Source of the DNA: Paraburkholderia sp. PGU19
GTDB taxonomy: Bacteria; Pseudomonadota; Gammaproteobacteria; Burkholderiales; Burkholderiaceae
Direction: 5' to 3'
Length of the DNA stretch: 64,000 bases
NCBI RefSeq assembly: GCF_013426915.1
Contig: NZ_AP023179.1
Span: forward strand, 3,720,001-3,784,000
In this document: positions 36,157 to 47,019 of the stretch, in pieces
How the letters are laid out: each line of letters begins with the position of its first letter
Position numbering within the stretch: position 1 is the stretch's first letter
Notes under the pieces: model-generated
What the model was told of the DNA's origin: nothing
Databases searched by the model: none
What the model saw: only the letters and a program-made list of their open reading frames with translations
Translations under genes and position numbers: made by a program

Positions 36157-36972
36157 TCAGGACGCCGTCATCGCGGCCACGACACGCTCGCGCAATTGCG
36201 ACCAAACGGTCATGTACTCCGCGCGCCCGCTTCCGACGGCAGCGCGCTTGAGCGCATCGAGCATCACGAGTTCCTGCGCGACCTTTCCCGAACCCGGATA
36301 AACGAGCGGCAGTTGTAGCGGGTTGAACGATGCAACCTGCCAGTGCTTCTCGGTTGCGATCAGCAGCGACACGAGCCGCTCGATCAGAAAGGTCTTCACG
36401 GGCGTATCGCCTTGTGCGTGACGGGCCGATGCGTTGAGCGCCTTGCCGAGCGGCGTGCTGTTCGATTCCGCGATCCCGAACACGATCTCCGCCTGGCTCA
36501 GCCAATGCCGCCAGAAGCGCGGCTTTGCGACGAAGTAGTTGCAATACACGCTGTTCGACGAATCCATGATGAACGTGCTCAGTTCGATGCCCGGCTTCAG
36601 CAGCCGCACGATTTCATCGAAAGGTCCCCATGCGTTCGGATGTCCCTGCGCGCCTTGCAGAAAGACGTTCGTGAACAATGCACCCGCGTCGAAGTACGGC
36701 GAGAACGAAACAATATCCGTCGATTCCGGCACCGTGCCGAGAAACGCATGGACGTCGCTTGCCTCGAGATTCGTCTTGGCGGCGAATTTGGGCGACAGGA
36801 AACCGTAGAACGCGGTGTCGTCCAGCGCGTGCTCGAGCAGAAAGCGGCGGATTGGCCAGTATTCGCGCCAGTCCGGCCGCTGACCCGCGTTGTCGAGCGG
36901 AATGAAGCCTTCGTCCAGGCCGCTGCGCGTCTGGTCCGAATAGTAGATCTGGTAAATGTGCGCCTTGATCAT
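36157..36972 (-). CDS. Conserved hypothetical protein (possible glycan-related)
   Basis: A 271-residue soluble protein starting MIKAHIYQIYYSDQTRSGLD. It continues EGFIPLDNAGQRPDWREYWP and FYGFLSPKFAAKTNL. I recall segments of this kind in proteins of Burkholderia polysaccharide loci, but I cannot name the family or a reaction. No metal-binding triad or nucleotide motif stands out. The frame is intact and its codon use is chromosomal. It converges with the small lipoprotein gene, 22 bases apart. ATG 36972 gives the natural N-terminus; the in-frame extension to 37050 is not supported. Confidence 0.65.
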   Translation of the reverse strand: MIKAHIYQIYYSDQTRSGLDEGFIPLDNAGQRPDWREYWPIRRFLLEHALDDTAFYGFLSPKFAAKTNLEASDVHAFLGTVPESTDIVSFSPYFDAGALFTNVFLQGAQGHPNAWGPFDEIVRLLKPGIELSTFIMDSSNSVYCNYFVAKPRFWRHWLSQAEIVFGIAESNSTPLGKALNASARHAQGDTPVKTFLIERLVSLLIATEKHWQVASFNPLQLPLVYPGSGKVAQELVMLDALKRAAVGSGRAEYMTVWSQLRERVVAAMTAS

Positions 36973-37193
36973 CGGTCGGATGATGGTAGGTGGAGAGAAG
37001 CGGTCGCATGCCGCCGTTTTGCAAGTATCCGGGGCAACTCCGCAAGCCAATTGGCCGATCAGCCCATGTATCCGGCATCAATTCAGCCGATCGCGCCCCA
37101 TGTCCGGCGGCAGGGTGCCGCCCTCGCTTTTTTGACCACGGCAGCGCGTCTGTCGCCCGCCAGGCCGCGCCCGTACAGGCCCGCTGTCGCAAT

Positions 37194-37222
37194 TTGACAA
37201 CCCTCCGCCCCTCGCGTACATT
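37194..37222 (+). promoter_or_regulatory. Sigma-70 promoter of the gcv operon
   Basis: TTGACA (37194-37199), 17 bases, TACATT (37217-37222): a perfect -35 and a 4/6 -10 at ideal spacing. The predicted start site falls right before the glycine riboswitch at about 37232. Confidence 0.85.
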
Positions 37223-37231
37223 CGCCGCACG

Positions 37232-37526
37232 CGTCGGGAGAGCGCGCCGTCCGCTGTCGTTTTCAGAACGCCCAGCAGCCAGCGCCGCCGAAGGGGCACA
37301 CCCGTAAACTCTCAGGCAAAAGGACCGACCGCGTCGAAAAACCCGCTCGTCATCTGGTCATCACGACCTCATTCGAACGAGCGCCCGTTTTTCGCACTCT
37401 GGAGAGCGGCAGTAGCGCCGGTGCACTAAACCGCACGCGCAGGCTGCCCACCGAAGGGGCGCGCGCCACGCTGACAGCACTCGCTGACGGCAGCGCAATC
37501 TCTCAGGTATCGAGGACAGAGGGGGC
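37232..37526 (+). ncRNA. Tandem glycine riboswitch
   Basis: Two glycine aptamers lie in the leader of gcvT. The first runs about 37232-37334 (CGTCGGGAGAGC ... CCGAAGGGGCACACCCG ... CTCTCAGGCAAAAGGACCGA). The second runs about 37397-37526 (CTCTGGAGAGC ... CCGAAGGGGCGCGC ... CTCTCAGGTATCGAGGACAG). Tandem glycine riboswitches switch on the glycine cleavage genes when glycine is plentiful. Unusually, a strong hairpin with a T-run (37335-37394) separates the aptamers. A hairpin at 37561-37588 (AGGCC ... GGCCT) near the ribosome binding site of gcvT could be the expression platform (inference). Confidence 0.92.
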
Positions 37527-37617
37527 ATGCAGTTATCGCTCGTTGGCCCGAGATGGGATCAGGCCGCGAGGGTTTCGCCGCATGGCCTTTCCTGTTTAGC
37601 GACGCCCCGAGGCCCCG

Positions 37618-38736
37618 ATGACCGAACTCAAACACACCCCGCTCCACGCCACGCACCGTGCGCTCAATGCCCGCATGGTCGACTTCGGCGGGTGGGACAT
37701 GCCCGTCAATTACGGCTCGCAGATCGAAGAGCATCACGCCGTGCGCACCGACGCTGGCATGTTCGACGTCTCCCATATGTGCGTCGTCGATTTCACGGGC
37801 GAGCGCGTGCGCGCTTTCTTCGAGCGCGCGCTGGCGAACAACGTCGGCAAGCTGCAAACCCCTGGCAAAGCCCTTTACTCCTGCCTGCTCAACCCCGAAG
37901 GCGGCGTGATCGACGATCTGATCGTCTATTACTTCGGCGAAGATCATTTCCGCGTCGTCGTGAACGCCGGTACGGCCGAGAAAGACGTCGCGTGGTTCAA
38001 CAAGCTCAATGACGAACAAGGCTTCGGCCTGACCATCCAGCCGCGCCGCGACTACGCGATCGTCGCCGTGCAAGGCCCGAATGCGCGCGAAAAAGTCTGG
38101 GCAACCGTGCCCCACGCCCGCGCCGCCAGCGAAGCCCTCAAGCCGTTCAACGCCGCGCGCGTCACCGATACGCCATTTGGCGAGCTGACCGTCGCGCGCA
38201 CCGGCTACACGGGCGAAGACGGCTTCGAGATCATCGTCCCCGCCGATCACGTCGAAGCGCTGTGGAACGCGCTGCAGGCGCAAGGCGTGCGTCCTGCCGG
38301 TCTCGGCGCGCGCGACACGCTGCGCCTCGAAGCCGGCATGAACCTGTACGGCCAGGACATGGACGACACCGTGTCGCCCCTCGACGCCGGCCTCGCATGG
38401 ACGGTCGATCTGTCCGCGCCGCGCGATTTCATCGGCCGCGCGAAGCTCGAAGCGGACGGTTCGCAGGCGTCGTTTGTCGGCCTGATCCTGCACAAGGACA
38501 ACGGCAAGGCCGCTGGCGTGCTGCGCGCGCACCAGAAGGTCGTCACGCCCGCTGGCGACGGCGAAATCACGAGCGGCACCTTCTCGCCGACCATGCAGGA
38601 ATCGATCGCCTTCGCGCGCGTGCCGAAGGGCGTGCAGCCGGGCGACGTCGTACACGTTCAGATCCGTGACAAGGCACTTCCCGCCAGCGTGGTTAAACTG
38701 CCATTCGTGCGCAACGGCAAAGTGCTCGTCGGCTGA
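37618..38736 (+). CDS. gcvT: Aminomethyltransferase (glycine cleavage T-protein)
   Basis: T-protein transfers the C1 unit from aminomethyl-lipoyl-GcvH to tetrahydrofolate, releasing ammonia. The 372-residue product has [20 protein letters not shown] at the folate entrance. It continues with [21 protein letters not shown] with the conserved catalytic-region Asp, [26 protein letters not shown] and the C-terminal [14 protein letters not shown] lies six bases before ATG 37618. It is first in the gcvT-gcvH-gcvP operon and is under control of the upstream glycine riboswitch. Confidence 0.97.
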   Translation: MTELKHTPLHATHRALNARMVDFGGWDMPVNYGSQIEEHHAVRTDAGMFDVSHMCVVDFTGERVRAFFERALANNVGKLQTPGKALYSCLLNPEGGVIDDLIVYYFGEDHFRVVVNAGTAEKDVAWFNKLNDEQGFGLTIQPRRDYAIVAVQGPNAREKVWATVPHARAASEALKPFNAARVTDTPFGELTVARTGYTGEDGFEIIVPADHVEALWNALQAQGVRPAGLGARDTLRLEAGMNLYGQDMDDTVSPLDAGLAWTVDLSAPRDFIGRAKLEADGSQASFVGLILHKDNGKAAGVLRAHQKVVTPAGDGEITSGTFSPTMQESIAFARVPKGVQPGDVVHVQIRDKALPASVVKLPFVRNGKVLVG

Positions 38737-38839
38737 TCGGTCACACGATGAGCGTCACGAGACAGACACCGGACAGACACGAAATCGTCGCGTGCGTCCC
38801 ACCATTTAAATCAACCGAATTACCGCATAGGAGCATCCG

Positions 38840-39220
38840 ATGAGCATCCCGGCCGATCTGAAATACACCGAATCGCACGAATGGGTCCGCACCGAAGCAG
38901 ACGGCACGCTGACGGTCGGCATCACCGACCACGCGCAGGAAGCGCTCGGCGACATCGTCTTCTTCGAAGTGCAGCAACTGGGCCAGACCGTCTCGGCAGG
39001 CGATACCGTCGCCGTCATCGAATCGGTGAAGGCTGCTTCCGATATCTACGCGCCCGTGTCGGGCGAGATCATCGAGGCCAACCCGAACGTCGCCGATACG
39101 CCGGACGCCGTGAACAGCGCGCCGTACGACAACTGGCTGTTCAAGATCAAGCCGGCTGCGGGCGCCTCGGAAGACCGTCTGATGGACGCCGCCGCGTACG
39201 GCAAGTCGATCGGCGAATAA
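38840..39220 (+). CDS. gcvH: Glycine cleavage system H-protein
   Basis: The 126-residue lipoyl carrier protein shuttles the aminomethyl group between P- and T-proteins. The lipoylated lysine is Lys64 in [20 protein letters not shown], flanked by the usual glutamates. The N-terminal YTESHEWVR is conserved, and AGGAG precedes ATG 38840. It sits 103 bases after gcvT and 67 bases before gcvP. Confidence 0.97.
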   Translation: MSIPADLKYTESHEWVRTEADGTLTVGITDHAQEALGDIVFFEVQQLGQTVSAGDTVAVIESVKAASDIYAPVSGEIIEANPNVADTPDAVNSAPYDNWLFKIKPAAGASEDRLMDAAAYGKSIGE

Positions 39221-39287
39221 GTCACTTACTCACGACCGGCGCGGCGTTCGCCACGACAGAAGAACGCCGCGCCAGCAGGAACATTCC

Positions 39288-42218
39288 ATGAAGCTCGAAC
39301 ACCCGGATCGTCTGATGAACCGCACTCCTCTCTCGCTCGCCGCGCTCGAAGTGCATGACGCCTTCGCCGAACGGCATATCGGCCCGGATACGGCCGATCA
39401 GCAGTCGATGCTCGAAGCCCTCGGCTTCGCATCGCGCGCCGCGTTGATGGACGCGGTGATTCCGAAGACGATTCGCCGCCAGGACGCGCTGCCGCTCGGC
39501 CCCTTCGCCCAGCCGAAGAGCGAAGCCGAAGCGCTCGCCGCGCTGCGCGAACTCGCGGACAAGAACCAGGTGTTCCGCTCGTACATCGGCCAGGGCTATT
39601 ACAACGCGCACACGCCCGCCGTCATCCTGCGCAACGTGCTCGAAAATCCGGCGTGGTACACGGCTTACACGCCGTATCAGCCGGAAATCTCGCAAGGCCG
39701 TCTTGAAGCGCTGCTGAACTATCAGCAGATGATCGTCGACCTGACGGGTCTCGCGATCTCGAACGCTTCGCTGCTCGACGAATCGACGGCCGCCGCCGAA
39801 GCGATGACGCTGCTGCAACGCGTAGGCAAGCCGAAGTCGAACATTTTCTATGTGGCAGACGACGTGCTGCCGCAAACCATCGAAGTCGTGAAGACGCGCG
39901 CGAAGCCCGTCGGCATCGAAGTGAAGGTCGGCCCGGCTGCCGATGCCGCAACGTCGAACGCGTTCGGCGTGCTGCTGCAATATCCGGGCGTGAACGGCGA
40001 CGTGCACGACTACCGCGCGCTCGCTGAAGCGATCCACGCAGCGGGCGGCCACGTGGTCGCCGCCGCCGATCTGCTCGCACTGACCATGCTCACGCCGCCG
40101 GGCGAATGGGGCGCGGACGTGGCCGTCGGCAACTCGCAGCGCTTTGGCGTGCCGGTCGGGTTCGGCGGCCCGCACGCGGCGTATCTGGCCGTGCGCGACG
40201 AATTCAAGCGTCAGATGCCGGGCCGTCTGGTCGGCGTCACCGTCGATGCACAAGGCAATCCCGCGCTGCGTCTCGCGCTGCAAACGCGCGAACAGCACAT
40301 CCGCCGCGAAAAGGCGACGTCGAATGTGTGCACGGCGCAAGCGCTGCTCGCGATCATGGCGAGCATGTACGCCGTCTATCACGGCCCGCGCGGTCTGAAA
40401 ATGATCGCGCAACGCGTGAACCGCATCGCCGCGCTCGTCGCGGAAGGCGCGAAGCAACTCGGCTATACGCTCGTCAACGAATCGTTCTTCGACACGCTCA
40501 CGTTCGAAACGGGCGCGCGCACCCAGGCGCTGCACGACGCCGCGACGGCGAAGGGCATCAACCTGCGTCACGTGAGCGACACGCGCGTCGGTCTGTCGAT
40601 CGACGAAACCACGTCGCGCGCCGATCTCGCCGATCTGCTCGCCGCATTCGCGCAAGCGGCGTTCGTCGAAGCCGTGCCGCAAATCGACGAACTGGACGCA
40701 AAGCTTGGCGCGTCGAATACGTTCCCGACCGCGCTTGAGCGCGAAAGCGCGTATCTGACGCACCACGTGTTCAACCGTCACCATTCGGAAACGGAAATGC
40801 TGCGCTATCTGCGCAGCCTGTCGGACAAGGATCTCGCGCTCGACCGCTCGATGATCCCGCTCGGCTCGTGCACGATGAAGCTCAACGCGACGTCGGAAAT
40901 GCTGCCCGTCACGTGGCCCGAGTTCGGCCAGATTCACCCGTTCGCGCCCGCCGAGCAAACCGTCGGCTACCGCGAAATGATCGATCAGCTCGAACAGATG
41001 CTGGTCGCCGCAACCGGCTATGCGGCCGTGTCGCTGCAACCGAACGCTGGCTCGCAAGGCGAGTACGCGGGTCTGCTGATCATCCACGCGTATCACGAAT
41101 CGCGCGGTGAAGGTCATCGCAATGTGTGCCTGATTCCCGCTTCGGCGCACGGCACGAACCCGGCCTCGGCGCAGATGGCGGGCATGCAGGTCGTCGTCGT
41201 TGCGTGCGACGCGCAAGGTAACGTCGATATCGAAGACCTGAAGAAGAAGGCCGAGCAGCATTCGGCAAAACTCGCGGCGATCATGATCACGTATCCGTCG
41301 ACGCACGGCGTGTTCGAGCAGAATATCCGCGAAGTCTGCGAGATCGTGCACGGGCACGGCGGCCAGGTCTACGTTGACGGCGCGAACATGAACGCGATGG
41401 TCGGTCTCGCGGCGCCGGGCCAGTTCGGCGGCGATGTCTCGCACCTGAACCTGCACAAGACGTTCTGCATTCCGCACGGCGGCGGCGGACCGGGCGTAGG
41501 CCCTGTTGCCGTCGGCGCGCATCTGGCGAAGTTCCTGCCGAACCAAACCTCGACGGGTTATGAGCGCGACGCGAACGGCATCGGTGCTGTCTCCGCTGCG
41601 CCGTATGGCTCGGCATCGATCCTGCCGATCTCGTGGATGTACATCGCGATGATGGGCGCGAAGAACCTGACGGCCGCCACCGAAACCGCGATCCTCAACG
41701 CGAACTACGTCGCGAACAAGCTCGCGCCGCATTACCCGGTGCTCTATTCGGGCCCGGGCGGGCTGGTCGCGCACGAGTGCATTCTCGATCTGCGTCCCAT
41801 CAAGGAAACGAGCGGCATCTCCGTCGACGATGTCGCGAAGCGTCTGATGGACTACGGTTTCCACGCGCCGACGATGAGCTTCCCGGTGCCGGGCACGCTG
41901 ATGGTCGAGCCGACCGAATCGGAATCGAAGGAAGAGCTGGATCGCTTCATCGAAGCAATGATCGCGATTCGCAACGAAATCCGTGACGTCGAGGAAGGCC
42001 GCAGCGATCGCGAGGACAATCCGCTGAAGCACGCGCCGCACACGGCGGCTGTGGTCGTCGCGAACGAATGGACGCACGGTTATGCGCGTGAAACGGCGGC
42101 GTATCCGTTGCCGTCGCTGGTTGCGAAGAAGTACTGGCCGCCCGTCGGCCGCGCCGACAACGTGTACGGCGACCGCAACCTGTTCTGCTCGTGCGTGCCC
42201 GTGGCCGATTACGAGTAA
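39288..42218 (+). CDS. gcvP: Glycine dehydrogenase (decarboxylating), P-protein
   Basis: This 976-residue PLP enzyme decarboxylates glycine and loads the aminomethyl unit on lipoyl-GcvH. It is the full-length fused form, with two homologous halves ([19 protein letters not shown] early; [11 protein letters not shown] and NLHKTF-type in the second). The PLP lysine is Lys724 in [21 protein letters not shown] 39288 has AGGAA upstream. A long open frame antisense to it is a codon-bias shadow. Confidence 0.97.
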   Translation: MKLEHPDRLMNRTPLSLAALEVHDAFAERHIGPDTADQQSMLEALGFASRAALMDAVIPKTIRRQDALPLGPFAQPKSEAEALAALRELADKNQVFRSYIGQGYYNAHTPAVILRNVLENPAWYTAYTPYQPEISQGRLEALLNYQQMIVDLTGLAISNASLLDESTAAAEAMTLLQRVGKPKSNIFYVADDVLPQTIEVVKTRAKPVGIEVKVGPAADAATSNAFGVLLQYPGVNGDVHDYRALAEAIHAAGGHVVAAADLLALTMLTPPGEWGADVAVGNSQRFGVPVGFGGPHAAYLAVRDEFKRQMPGRLVGVTVDAQGNPALRLALQTREQHIRREKATSNVCTAQALLAIMASMYAVYHGPRGLKMIAQRVNRIAALVAEGAKQLGYTLVNESFFDTLTFETGARTQALHDAATAKGINLRHVSDTRVGLSIDETTSRADLADLLAAFAQAAFVEAVPQIDELDAKLGASNTFPTALERESAYLTHHVFNRHHSETEMLRYLRSLSDKDLALDRSMIPLGSCTMKLNATSEMLPVTWPEFGQIHPFAPAEQTVGYREMIDQLEQMLVAATGYAAVSLQPNAGSQGEYAGLLIIHAYHESRGEGHRNVCLIPASAHGTNPASAQMAGMQVVVVACDAQGNVDIEDLKKKAEQHSAKLAAIMITYPSTHGVFEQNIREVCEIVHGHGGQVYVDGANMNAMVGLAAPGQFGGDVSHLNLHKTFCIPHGGGGPGVGPVAVGAHLAKFLPNQTSTGYERDANGIGAVSAAPYGSASILPISWMYIAMMGAKNLTAATETAILNANYVANKLAPHYPVLYSGPGGLVAHECILDLRPIKETSGISVDDVAKRLMDYGFHAPTMSFPVPGTLMVEPTESESKEELDRFIEAMIAIRNEIRDVEEGRSDREDNPLKHAPHTAAVVVANEWTHGYARETAAYPLPSLVAKKYWPPVGRADNVYGDRNLFCSCVPVADYE

Positions 42219-42353
42219 CGCAGAAGTGTTGAAGTAGTGTGAACCGTGCGCCGCTCGAACGAGAACGGCGCGCGGTACTGCCCGCAGTCCTGTTGCTCCG
42301 CGCGTCAAACCGTTACCATCTCACACCGAATCAGCCCAACGAAGGAGTTTCGC

Positions 42354-43490
42354 ATGGTGCGACAGGTGCGAATGATGCAACCGACGACACACCGTACGCG
42401 TGCGCCGCAACAACCCTTTCCTGCTTCTCCGCTTACCGCGCTGTTGATCGCGGCAGTCGCGCTTTGCGGTCAGAGCGCCCACGCCGCAATGAACCTCTGC
42501 GCCGCGCCCGCGCTGCAAACCAGCGAGCGCACCAATTCCGATCCGGGCGTCAAGGCTTTGGTGAGCAATGTTCAGGCGCATCTGAACGAGCCGGCGCACG
42601 CGGTGCGTCAGTTGCACACGGAAGGCACGCTGCCTCACGAGGGCATCTACGACCAGAGCAAGGAAGCGGAGAGAGATCTCGACCTGTTGCGCGACGCCGC
42701 GCTCGCATGGCGCGCCACCAGCGACGACCGCTATTTGAAACTGGTCGACCGCCTGCTGTATGCATGGGTCACGACCTACCAGCCGTCGTTCAATCCGATC
42801 GACGAAACGCCGTTCGAAGGGCTGATCCTCGCGTACGACATGACGGCGAGCGCCCTGCCCGTGAAGACGCGCAATGCAACGATGGCCTTCCTCGCGAAGC
42901 TCGCGAACGGCTATATCGCGCAGATCGACGCGCAGAAGCGGCCGCTGACGGGCACGTTCCGCAACAATTGGCAAAGCCACCGCGTGAAACTGATCGCAAT
43001 GGCGGCTTTTACGCTCGACAACCGCAAGATGATCGAGGCGGCGCAGCGCCTGTACGTCGAGCACGTCAACGACAACATCGCGCCCGACGGCACGACCGTC
43101 GATTTCGGCGAGCGCGATGCGCTGCACTATGTGACTTACGATCTGCAGCCGCTGGTGACGGCCGCGCTCGCCGCGCGCCGCCACAATCGCAACTGGCTGA
43201 ACGAACGCGCGCCGAGCGGCGCGACGCTCGCCGCCGCGTTGAACTGGCTCACGCCGTATGCAACGGGCGCGAAGACGCACGACGAATTCGTGCGTTCAAG
43301 CGTGCCTTTCGACACAAAGCGCCGCGAGGCCGGTTTGCCGGGCTATAGTGGACAGTGGGACCCGAAGAATGCGGCTGAGCTGTATCACCTCGCCGCGCGG
43401 CTCGACGGACGCTACACGCCCGTCGCGCTGAAACTGGCACCGACGCCGCCCGCGTGGCTCGCCGTGTGTCTGCCTTTGCCGGCGCGTTGA
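42354..43490 (+). CDS. Alginate-lyase-family secreted protein
   Basis: A 378-residue protein with a Sec signal peptide ([19 protein letters not shown] then cleavage before AMNLC). The mature part is an alpha/alpha toroid type with [20 protein letters not shown] and [20 protein letters not shown], matching the NNxxxW and the YH-like region of PL5-type alginate lyases, although here the motifs are partly changed (NNW-SH). So it may cleave a uronate polymer in the periplasm or be a relative with another substrate. GAAGGAG lies before ATG 42354. It follows gcvP by 136 bases and precedes sdaA; a functional link is not apparent. Confidence 0.75.
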   Translation: MVRQVRMMQPTTHRTRAPQQPFPASPLTALLIAAVALCGQSAHAAMNLCAAPALQTSERTNSDPGVKALVSNVQAHLNEPAHAVRQLHTEGTLPHEGIYDQSKEAERDLDLLRDAALAWRATSDDRYLKLVDRLLYAWVTTYQPSFNPIDETPFEGLILAYDMTASALPVKTRNATMAFLAKLANGYIAQIDAQKRPLTGTFRNNWQSHRVKLIAMAAFTLDNRKMIEAAQRLYVEHVNDNIAPDGTTVDFGERDALHYVTYDLQPLVTAALAARRHNRNWLNERAPSGATLAAALNWLTPYATGAKTHDEFVRSSVPFDTKRREAGLPGYSGQWDPKNAAELYHLAARLDGRYTPVALKLAPTPPAWLAVCLPLPAR

Positions 43491-43566
43491 TCACGCGCGG
43501 CACATTCTGCTGCCGCGCTACCCGCGCAGTGCAGCACAAACGAATTTCCAGCTAGCAGGAGCAGTG

Positions 43567-44955
43567 ATGGCAGTCAGCGTTTTCGATCTCTTCAAAATCG
43601 GCATTGGCCCGTCGAGTTCACACACGGTCGGTCCCATGCGTGCGGCGCTGATGTTCGCGCAAGGGCTCGAGCGCGATGGACTGCTCGACAACACGGCATC
43701 GGTGAAGGTCGATCTGTATGGTTCGCTCGGTGCGACGGGCAAAGGCCACGGCACCGATCGCGGCGTGATGCTCGGCCTGCTCGGCGACGCGCCCGATACC
43801 GTCGATCCCGAGACGATTGCCGCTCGCCTCGAACAGGTCCGCACGTCACGCACGCTCGCGCTGCTCGGCACGCACGCTATTCCGTTCGTGCAGAAGGACC
43901 ACATTTCGTTTTACCGCCAGGCGCTGCCCGAGCATCCGAACGGCCTCAAGCTGCGCGCTTTCGATGCGAACGGCGAGACGCTGCGCGAATCGACGTATCT
44001 GTCGGTTGGCGGCGGCTTTGTCGTGACGGCGGGCGCGCCGAATACGAAGGTGCTCGCCGCTGTCGAACAGTTGCCGCATCCGTTCCGCAGCGGTGCCGAT
44101 TTGCTTGAGATGTGCAAGACGACGGGCAAAAGCATCGCGCAACTGATGTGGGACAACGAGCGCGCATGGCACACGGATGAAGAGACGCGCACGGGCCTGC
44201 TGAAGATCTGGGACGTGATGCAATCGTGCGTTGCGCGCGGCTGCGGCATCAACAATCCGGACGCGGACGGCAATCTACCTGGCCCGTTCCAGGTGAAGCG
44301 GCGCGCGCCGCAACTGTATCGCGCGCTGACGAGCAATCCGGAGCGTGCGTTGCAGGACCCGCTGTCGATGGTCGACTGGATCAACCTGTACGCGATTGCC
44401 GTCAACGAAGAAAACGCGGCGGGCGGCCGCGTGGTCACCGCGCCGACCAACGGCGCAGCGGGCATCATCCCTGCCGTGCTGCATTACTACACGCGCTTCA
44501 TGCCGAACTCGAACCAGCAAGGCGTGTTCGACTTTCTGATGACGGCGGCTGCAATCGGCATTCTGTACAAGCTGAACGCGTCGATCTCCGGCGCGGAAGT
44601 GGGCTGCCAGGGCGAAGTGGGCGTCGCGTGCTCGATGGCGGCGGGCGCGCTCGCGGCCGTGATGGGCGGCACGCCGTTGCAAGTGGAAAACGCCGCGGAA
44701 ATCGGCATGGAACACAATCTTGGCCTCACGTGCGACCCCGTCGGCGGGATGGTGCAGATTCCTTGCATCGAGCGCAACGCGATGGCGTCGGTAAAGGCGG
44801 TGAACGCCGCGCGCATGGCGTTGCGCGGCGACGGCAGCCATTATGTTTCGCTCGATTCCGTCATCAAGACGATGCGCGAAACGGGCGCCGACATGAAGAC
44901 CAAGTACAAGGAAACGTCGCGCGGCGGGCTGGCGGTGAACATCATCGAATGTTGA
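43567..44955 (+). CDS. sdaA: L-serine ammonia-lyase (L-serine dehydratase)
   Basis: Deaminates L-serine to pyruvate with a [4Fe-4S] cluster in the cytoplasm. The 462-residue single-chain form has [16 protein letters not shown] at the N-terminus, [35 protein letters not shown] and [20 protein letters not shown] with the cluster cysteines. ATG 43567 is preceded by AGGAG five bases away; a GTG one codon earlier is less likely. Its place after gcvTHP fits a glycine/serine catabolic block (glycine to serine via C1, then to pyruvate). Confidence 0.96.
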   Translation: MAVSVFDLFKIGIGPSSSHTVGPMRAALMFAQGLERDGLLDNTASVKVDLYGSLGATGKGHGTDRGVMLGLLGDAPDTVDPETIAARLEQVRTSRTLALLGTHAIPFVQKDHISFYRQALPEHPNGLKLRAFDANGETLRESTYLSVGGGFVVTAGAPNTKVLAAVEQLPHPFRSGADLLEMCKTTGKSIAQLMWDNERAWHTDEETRTGLLKIWDVMQSCVARGCGINNPDADGNLPGPFQVKRRAPQLYRALTSNPERALQDPLSMVDWINLYAIAVNEENAAGGRVVTAPTNGAAGIIPAVLHYYTRFMPNSNQQGVFDFLMTAAAIGILYKLNASISGAEVGCQGEVGVACSMAAGALAAVMGGTPLQVENAAEIGMEHNLGLTCDPVGGMVQIPCIERNAMASVKAVNAARMALRGDGSHYVSLDSVIKTMRETGADMKTKYKETSRGGLAVNIIEC

Positions 44956-45032
44956 TGCCGCTTTTACGAATGACATCGACGAGGGTCTCGGCGTAAGCTG
45001 TCGAAGCTCTTCTGACTGGAGGTGTCTTCGCA

Positions 45033-46733
45033 ATGTCGCTGTCTTCCGATGCTTCAAATATGACTACCGGCGCACGGCTCATGGTCGACGCGCTGTTGAC
45101 GCATGGCGTCGAGCGCGTGTTCTGCGTGCCCGGTGAAAGTTTTCTGGCAGTACTCGATTCGCTGCACGACGAATCGTCGCAAATTCAGACGGTTGTGTGC
45201 CGCCACGAAGCGGCCGCCGCCAACATGGCGGAAGCCGTCGGCAAGCTGACGGGCCGGCCGGGCATTGCAATCGTCACGCGCGGCCCGGGCGCGACGCACG
45301 CATCGATTGGCGTGCACACCGCGTTTCAGGATTCGACGCCGATGATCCTGCTGATCGGCCAATGCGCGCGCGAGCATCTGGACCGCGAGGCGTTCCAGGA
45401 AATCGACTATCGGCGCATGTTTGGGCAGATGGCGAAGTGGGTCGCGCAGATCGACGACGCGCGCCGCATTCCCGAGTACATGAGCCACGCGTTCCACACG
45501 GCGACATCGGGCCGTCCGGGTCCTGTGGTGCTGTCGCTGCCGGAAGACATGTTGAGCGACGCGTGCGCGGCGATGCCGGGCGCGCCCGCCTATCAGCGCG
45601 TTGCCGCAGCGCCCGCGCCGCAGCAGATCGAGCGCTTGCGCGGCCTGCTCGAAGGCGCGAAGAAACCGATGGTAATCGCAGGCGGCAGCGGCTGGACGCC
45701 GCAAGCATGTGAAGACCTGCGCACGTTCATCGAAAACTGGCAGCTCCCGATCGGCCTCGCATTCCGCTTCCAGGACACGCTCGACAACGAGCATCCGAAC
45801 TACGCGGGCGACGTCGGGCTCGGCATCAACCCGGCGCTTGCCAAACGTATTCAGGACGCCGACGTGCTGTTTGCGCTCGGTCCACGCCTGGGCGAAGCGA
45901 CGACGAACGGCTACACGCTCTTCGACATTCCGAAAACGAAGCAGACGTTGATCCACGTTCACCAGGGCGCGGAAGAACTCGGCCGCGTCTATTCCGCCGA
46001 TCTGCCGATTGTCTCCGGCATGCCGGAAATCGCGTCGATGCTGGCGCAACTGAAGCCGTCGACGAAACCCGCCTGGGAAGGCACGGCAAAAGAAGCGCAC
46101 GACGCGTATCTCGAATGGCGCAAGCCGCGCAAGATTCCGGGCGACGTGCAGCTTGGCGAGATCATGTTGCAACTGCGCGAGCACTTGCCGAAGGACGCGA
46201 TCCTGACGAACGGCGCGGGCAACTACGCAACGTGGCTGCACCGGCACTTCGCGTACCGCCACTTCCGCTCGCAGCTTGCACCGACGAGCGGCGCGATGGG
46301 CTACGGCGTGCCGGCGGCGATTGCGGCAAAGTCGCTGTATCCGGATCGCGCAGTGGTGGCATTTGCGGGCGATGGCTGCTTCATGATGTCGTCATCGGAA
46401 ATCGCGACGGCGATGCAATACGATCTGCCCGTGATTTTCATCGTCGTGAACAACAGCCAGTACGGCACCATCCGCATGCATCAGGAGCGGCACTATCCGA
46501 ACCGCGTGCACGGAACGGGGCTGACGAACCCGGACTTCGCAGCGTTCGCGAAATCGTTCGGCGCACACGGGGAACTCGTCGAGCGCACGGAGGACTTCAT
46601 GCCGGCGTTCAAACGCGCGCAGGAATCGAAGAAACCGGCGGTGATCGAAATTCGCCTGCTTCAGGAAGCAAGCACGCCGGGCGCGACGTTGGAACAGGTG
46701 CGCGAGCAGGGCAAGAAGCTGCGCGGGGAGTAA
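45033..46733 (+). CDS. Acetolactate-synthase-like thiamine diphosphate enzyme
   Basis: A 566-residue ThDP-dependent enzyme with the three-domain layout of the acetolactate synthase/pyruvate oxidase family. N-terminal ERVFCVPGESFLAVLDSL precedes catalytic Glu59 in CRHEAAAANMAEA. A middle domain (IAGGSGWTPQA) follows, then the C-terminal ThDP-Mg site AGDGCFMMSSSEIAT with VVNNSQYG. It is not the biosynthetic ilvB (no ilvN regulatory subunit follows), and the exact product (acetolactate, a decarboxylation or a C-C ligation) is open. GGAGG lies upstream of ATG 45033. It follows sdaA by 77 bases in the same direction, so serine-derived pyruvate could feed it. Confidence 0.87.
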   Translation: MSLSSDASNMTTGARLMVDALLTHGVERVFCVPGESFLAVLDSLHDESSQIQTVVCRHEAAAANMAEAVGKLTGRPGIAIVTRGPGATHASIGVHTAFQDSTPMILLIGQCAREHLDREAFQEIDYRRMFGQMAKWVAQIDDARRIPEYMSHAFHTATSGRPGPVVLSLPEDMLSDACAAMPGAPAYQRVAAAPAPQQIERLRGLLEGAKKPMVIAGGSGWTPQACEDLRTFIENWQLPIGLAFRFQDTLDNEHPNYAGDVGLGINPALAKRIQDADVLFALGPRLGEATTNGYTLFDIPKTKQTLIHVHQGAEELGRVYSADLPIVSGMPEIASMLAQLKPSTKPAWEGTAKEAHDAYLEWRKPRKIPGDVQLGEIMLQLREHLPKDAILTNGAGNYATWLHRHFAYRHFRSQLAPTSGAMGYGVPAAIAAKSLYPDRAVVAFAGDGCFMMSSSEIATAMQYDLPVIFIVVNNSQYGTIRMHQERHYPNRVHGTGLTNPDFAAFAKSFGAHGELVERTEDFMPAFKRAQESKKPAVIEIRLLQEASTPGATLEQVREQGKKLRGE

Positions 46734-46790
46734 CGAGGCACGCGCACCACACGCAGCCCCGGGCCGTTGATGGCCCGCGGGCAAACGTCA

Positions 46791-46818
46791 AGCGGCTCGG
46801 TTTGAGCCGCTTTCTTTT
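46791..46818 (+). terminator. Rho-independent terminator after the ThDP enzyme
   Basis: AGCGGCTC / GAGCCGCT stem (46791-46798, 46804-46811) followed by TTTCTTTT on the plus strand. Confidence 0.85.
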
Positions 46819-46820
46819 GA

Positions 46821-46852
46821 CTACTTTTCTTTGCGGCGGCAAAGAAAAGTAG
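46821..46852. repeat. Perfect 14-bp inverted repeat, intergenic
   Basis: CTACTTTTCTTTGC (46821-46834), loop GGCG, GCAAAGAAAAGTAG (46839-46852). Palindromes of this sort are dispersed between genes in Burkholderia-group genomes (from memory). A second short hairpin (GCCCCGCACAGGGGC) follows just after. Confidence 0.75.
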
Positions 46853-46919
46853 GTGCAGCCCCGCACAGGGGCGACGCTTGAAGCGAGCTAACGCATCGCG
46901 GATGCCAGCGACAAGCGTT

Positions 46920-46964
46920 AAAAAAAACACAAAAGCCTCGCAGAGCAAAAAACCCTGCGAGGCT
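46920..46964 (-). terminator. Rho-independent terminator of the LivJ-like gene
   Basis: Minus-strand stem AAGCCTCGCAG / CTGCGAGGCTT (46954-46964 with 46932-46942), then TTTTGTGTTTTTTTT on that strand. Confidence 0.85.
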
Positions 46965-47019
46965 TCGAAAACAACCAGCAGCGCTCAGCTAATCACCAAG
47001 CGCCGCAAGGCAAAAAACC

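Noticed and set aside
39222..42308. Very long open frame antisense to gcvP (1028 codons)
   Set aside because: GC-rich codon bias of gcvP leaves the opposite frame open; the product is Arg/His/Val-rich with no family features or ribosome binding site.
43495..43518. Hairpin after the alginate-lyase-like gene (GCGCGGCA / TGCCGCGC)
   Set aside because: No T-run follows and the loop is eight bases; not called as a terminator.
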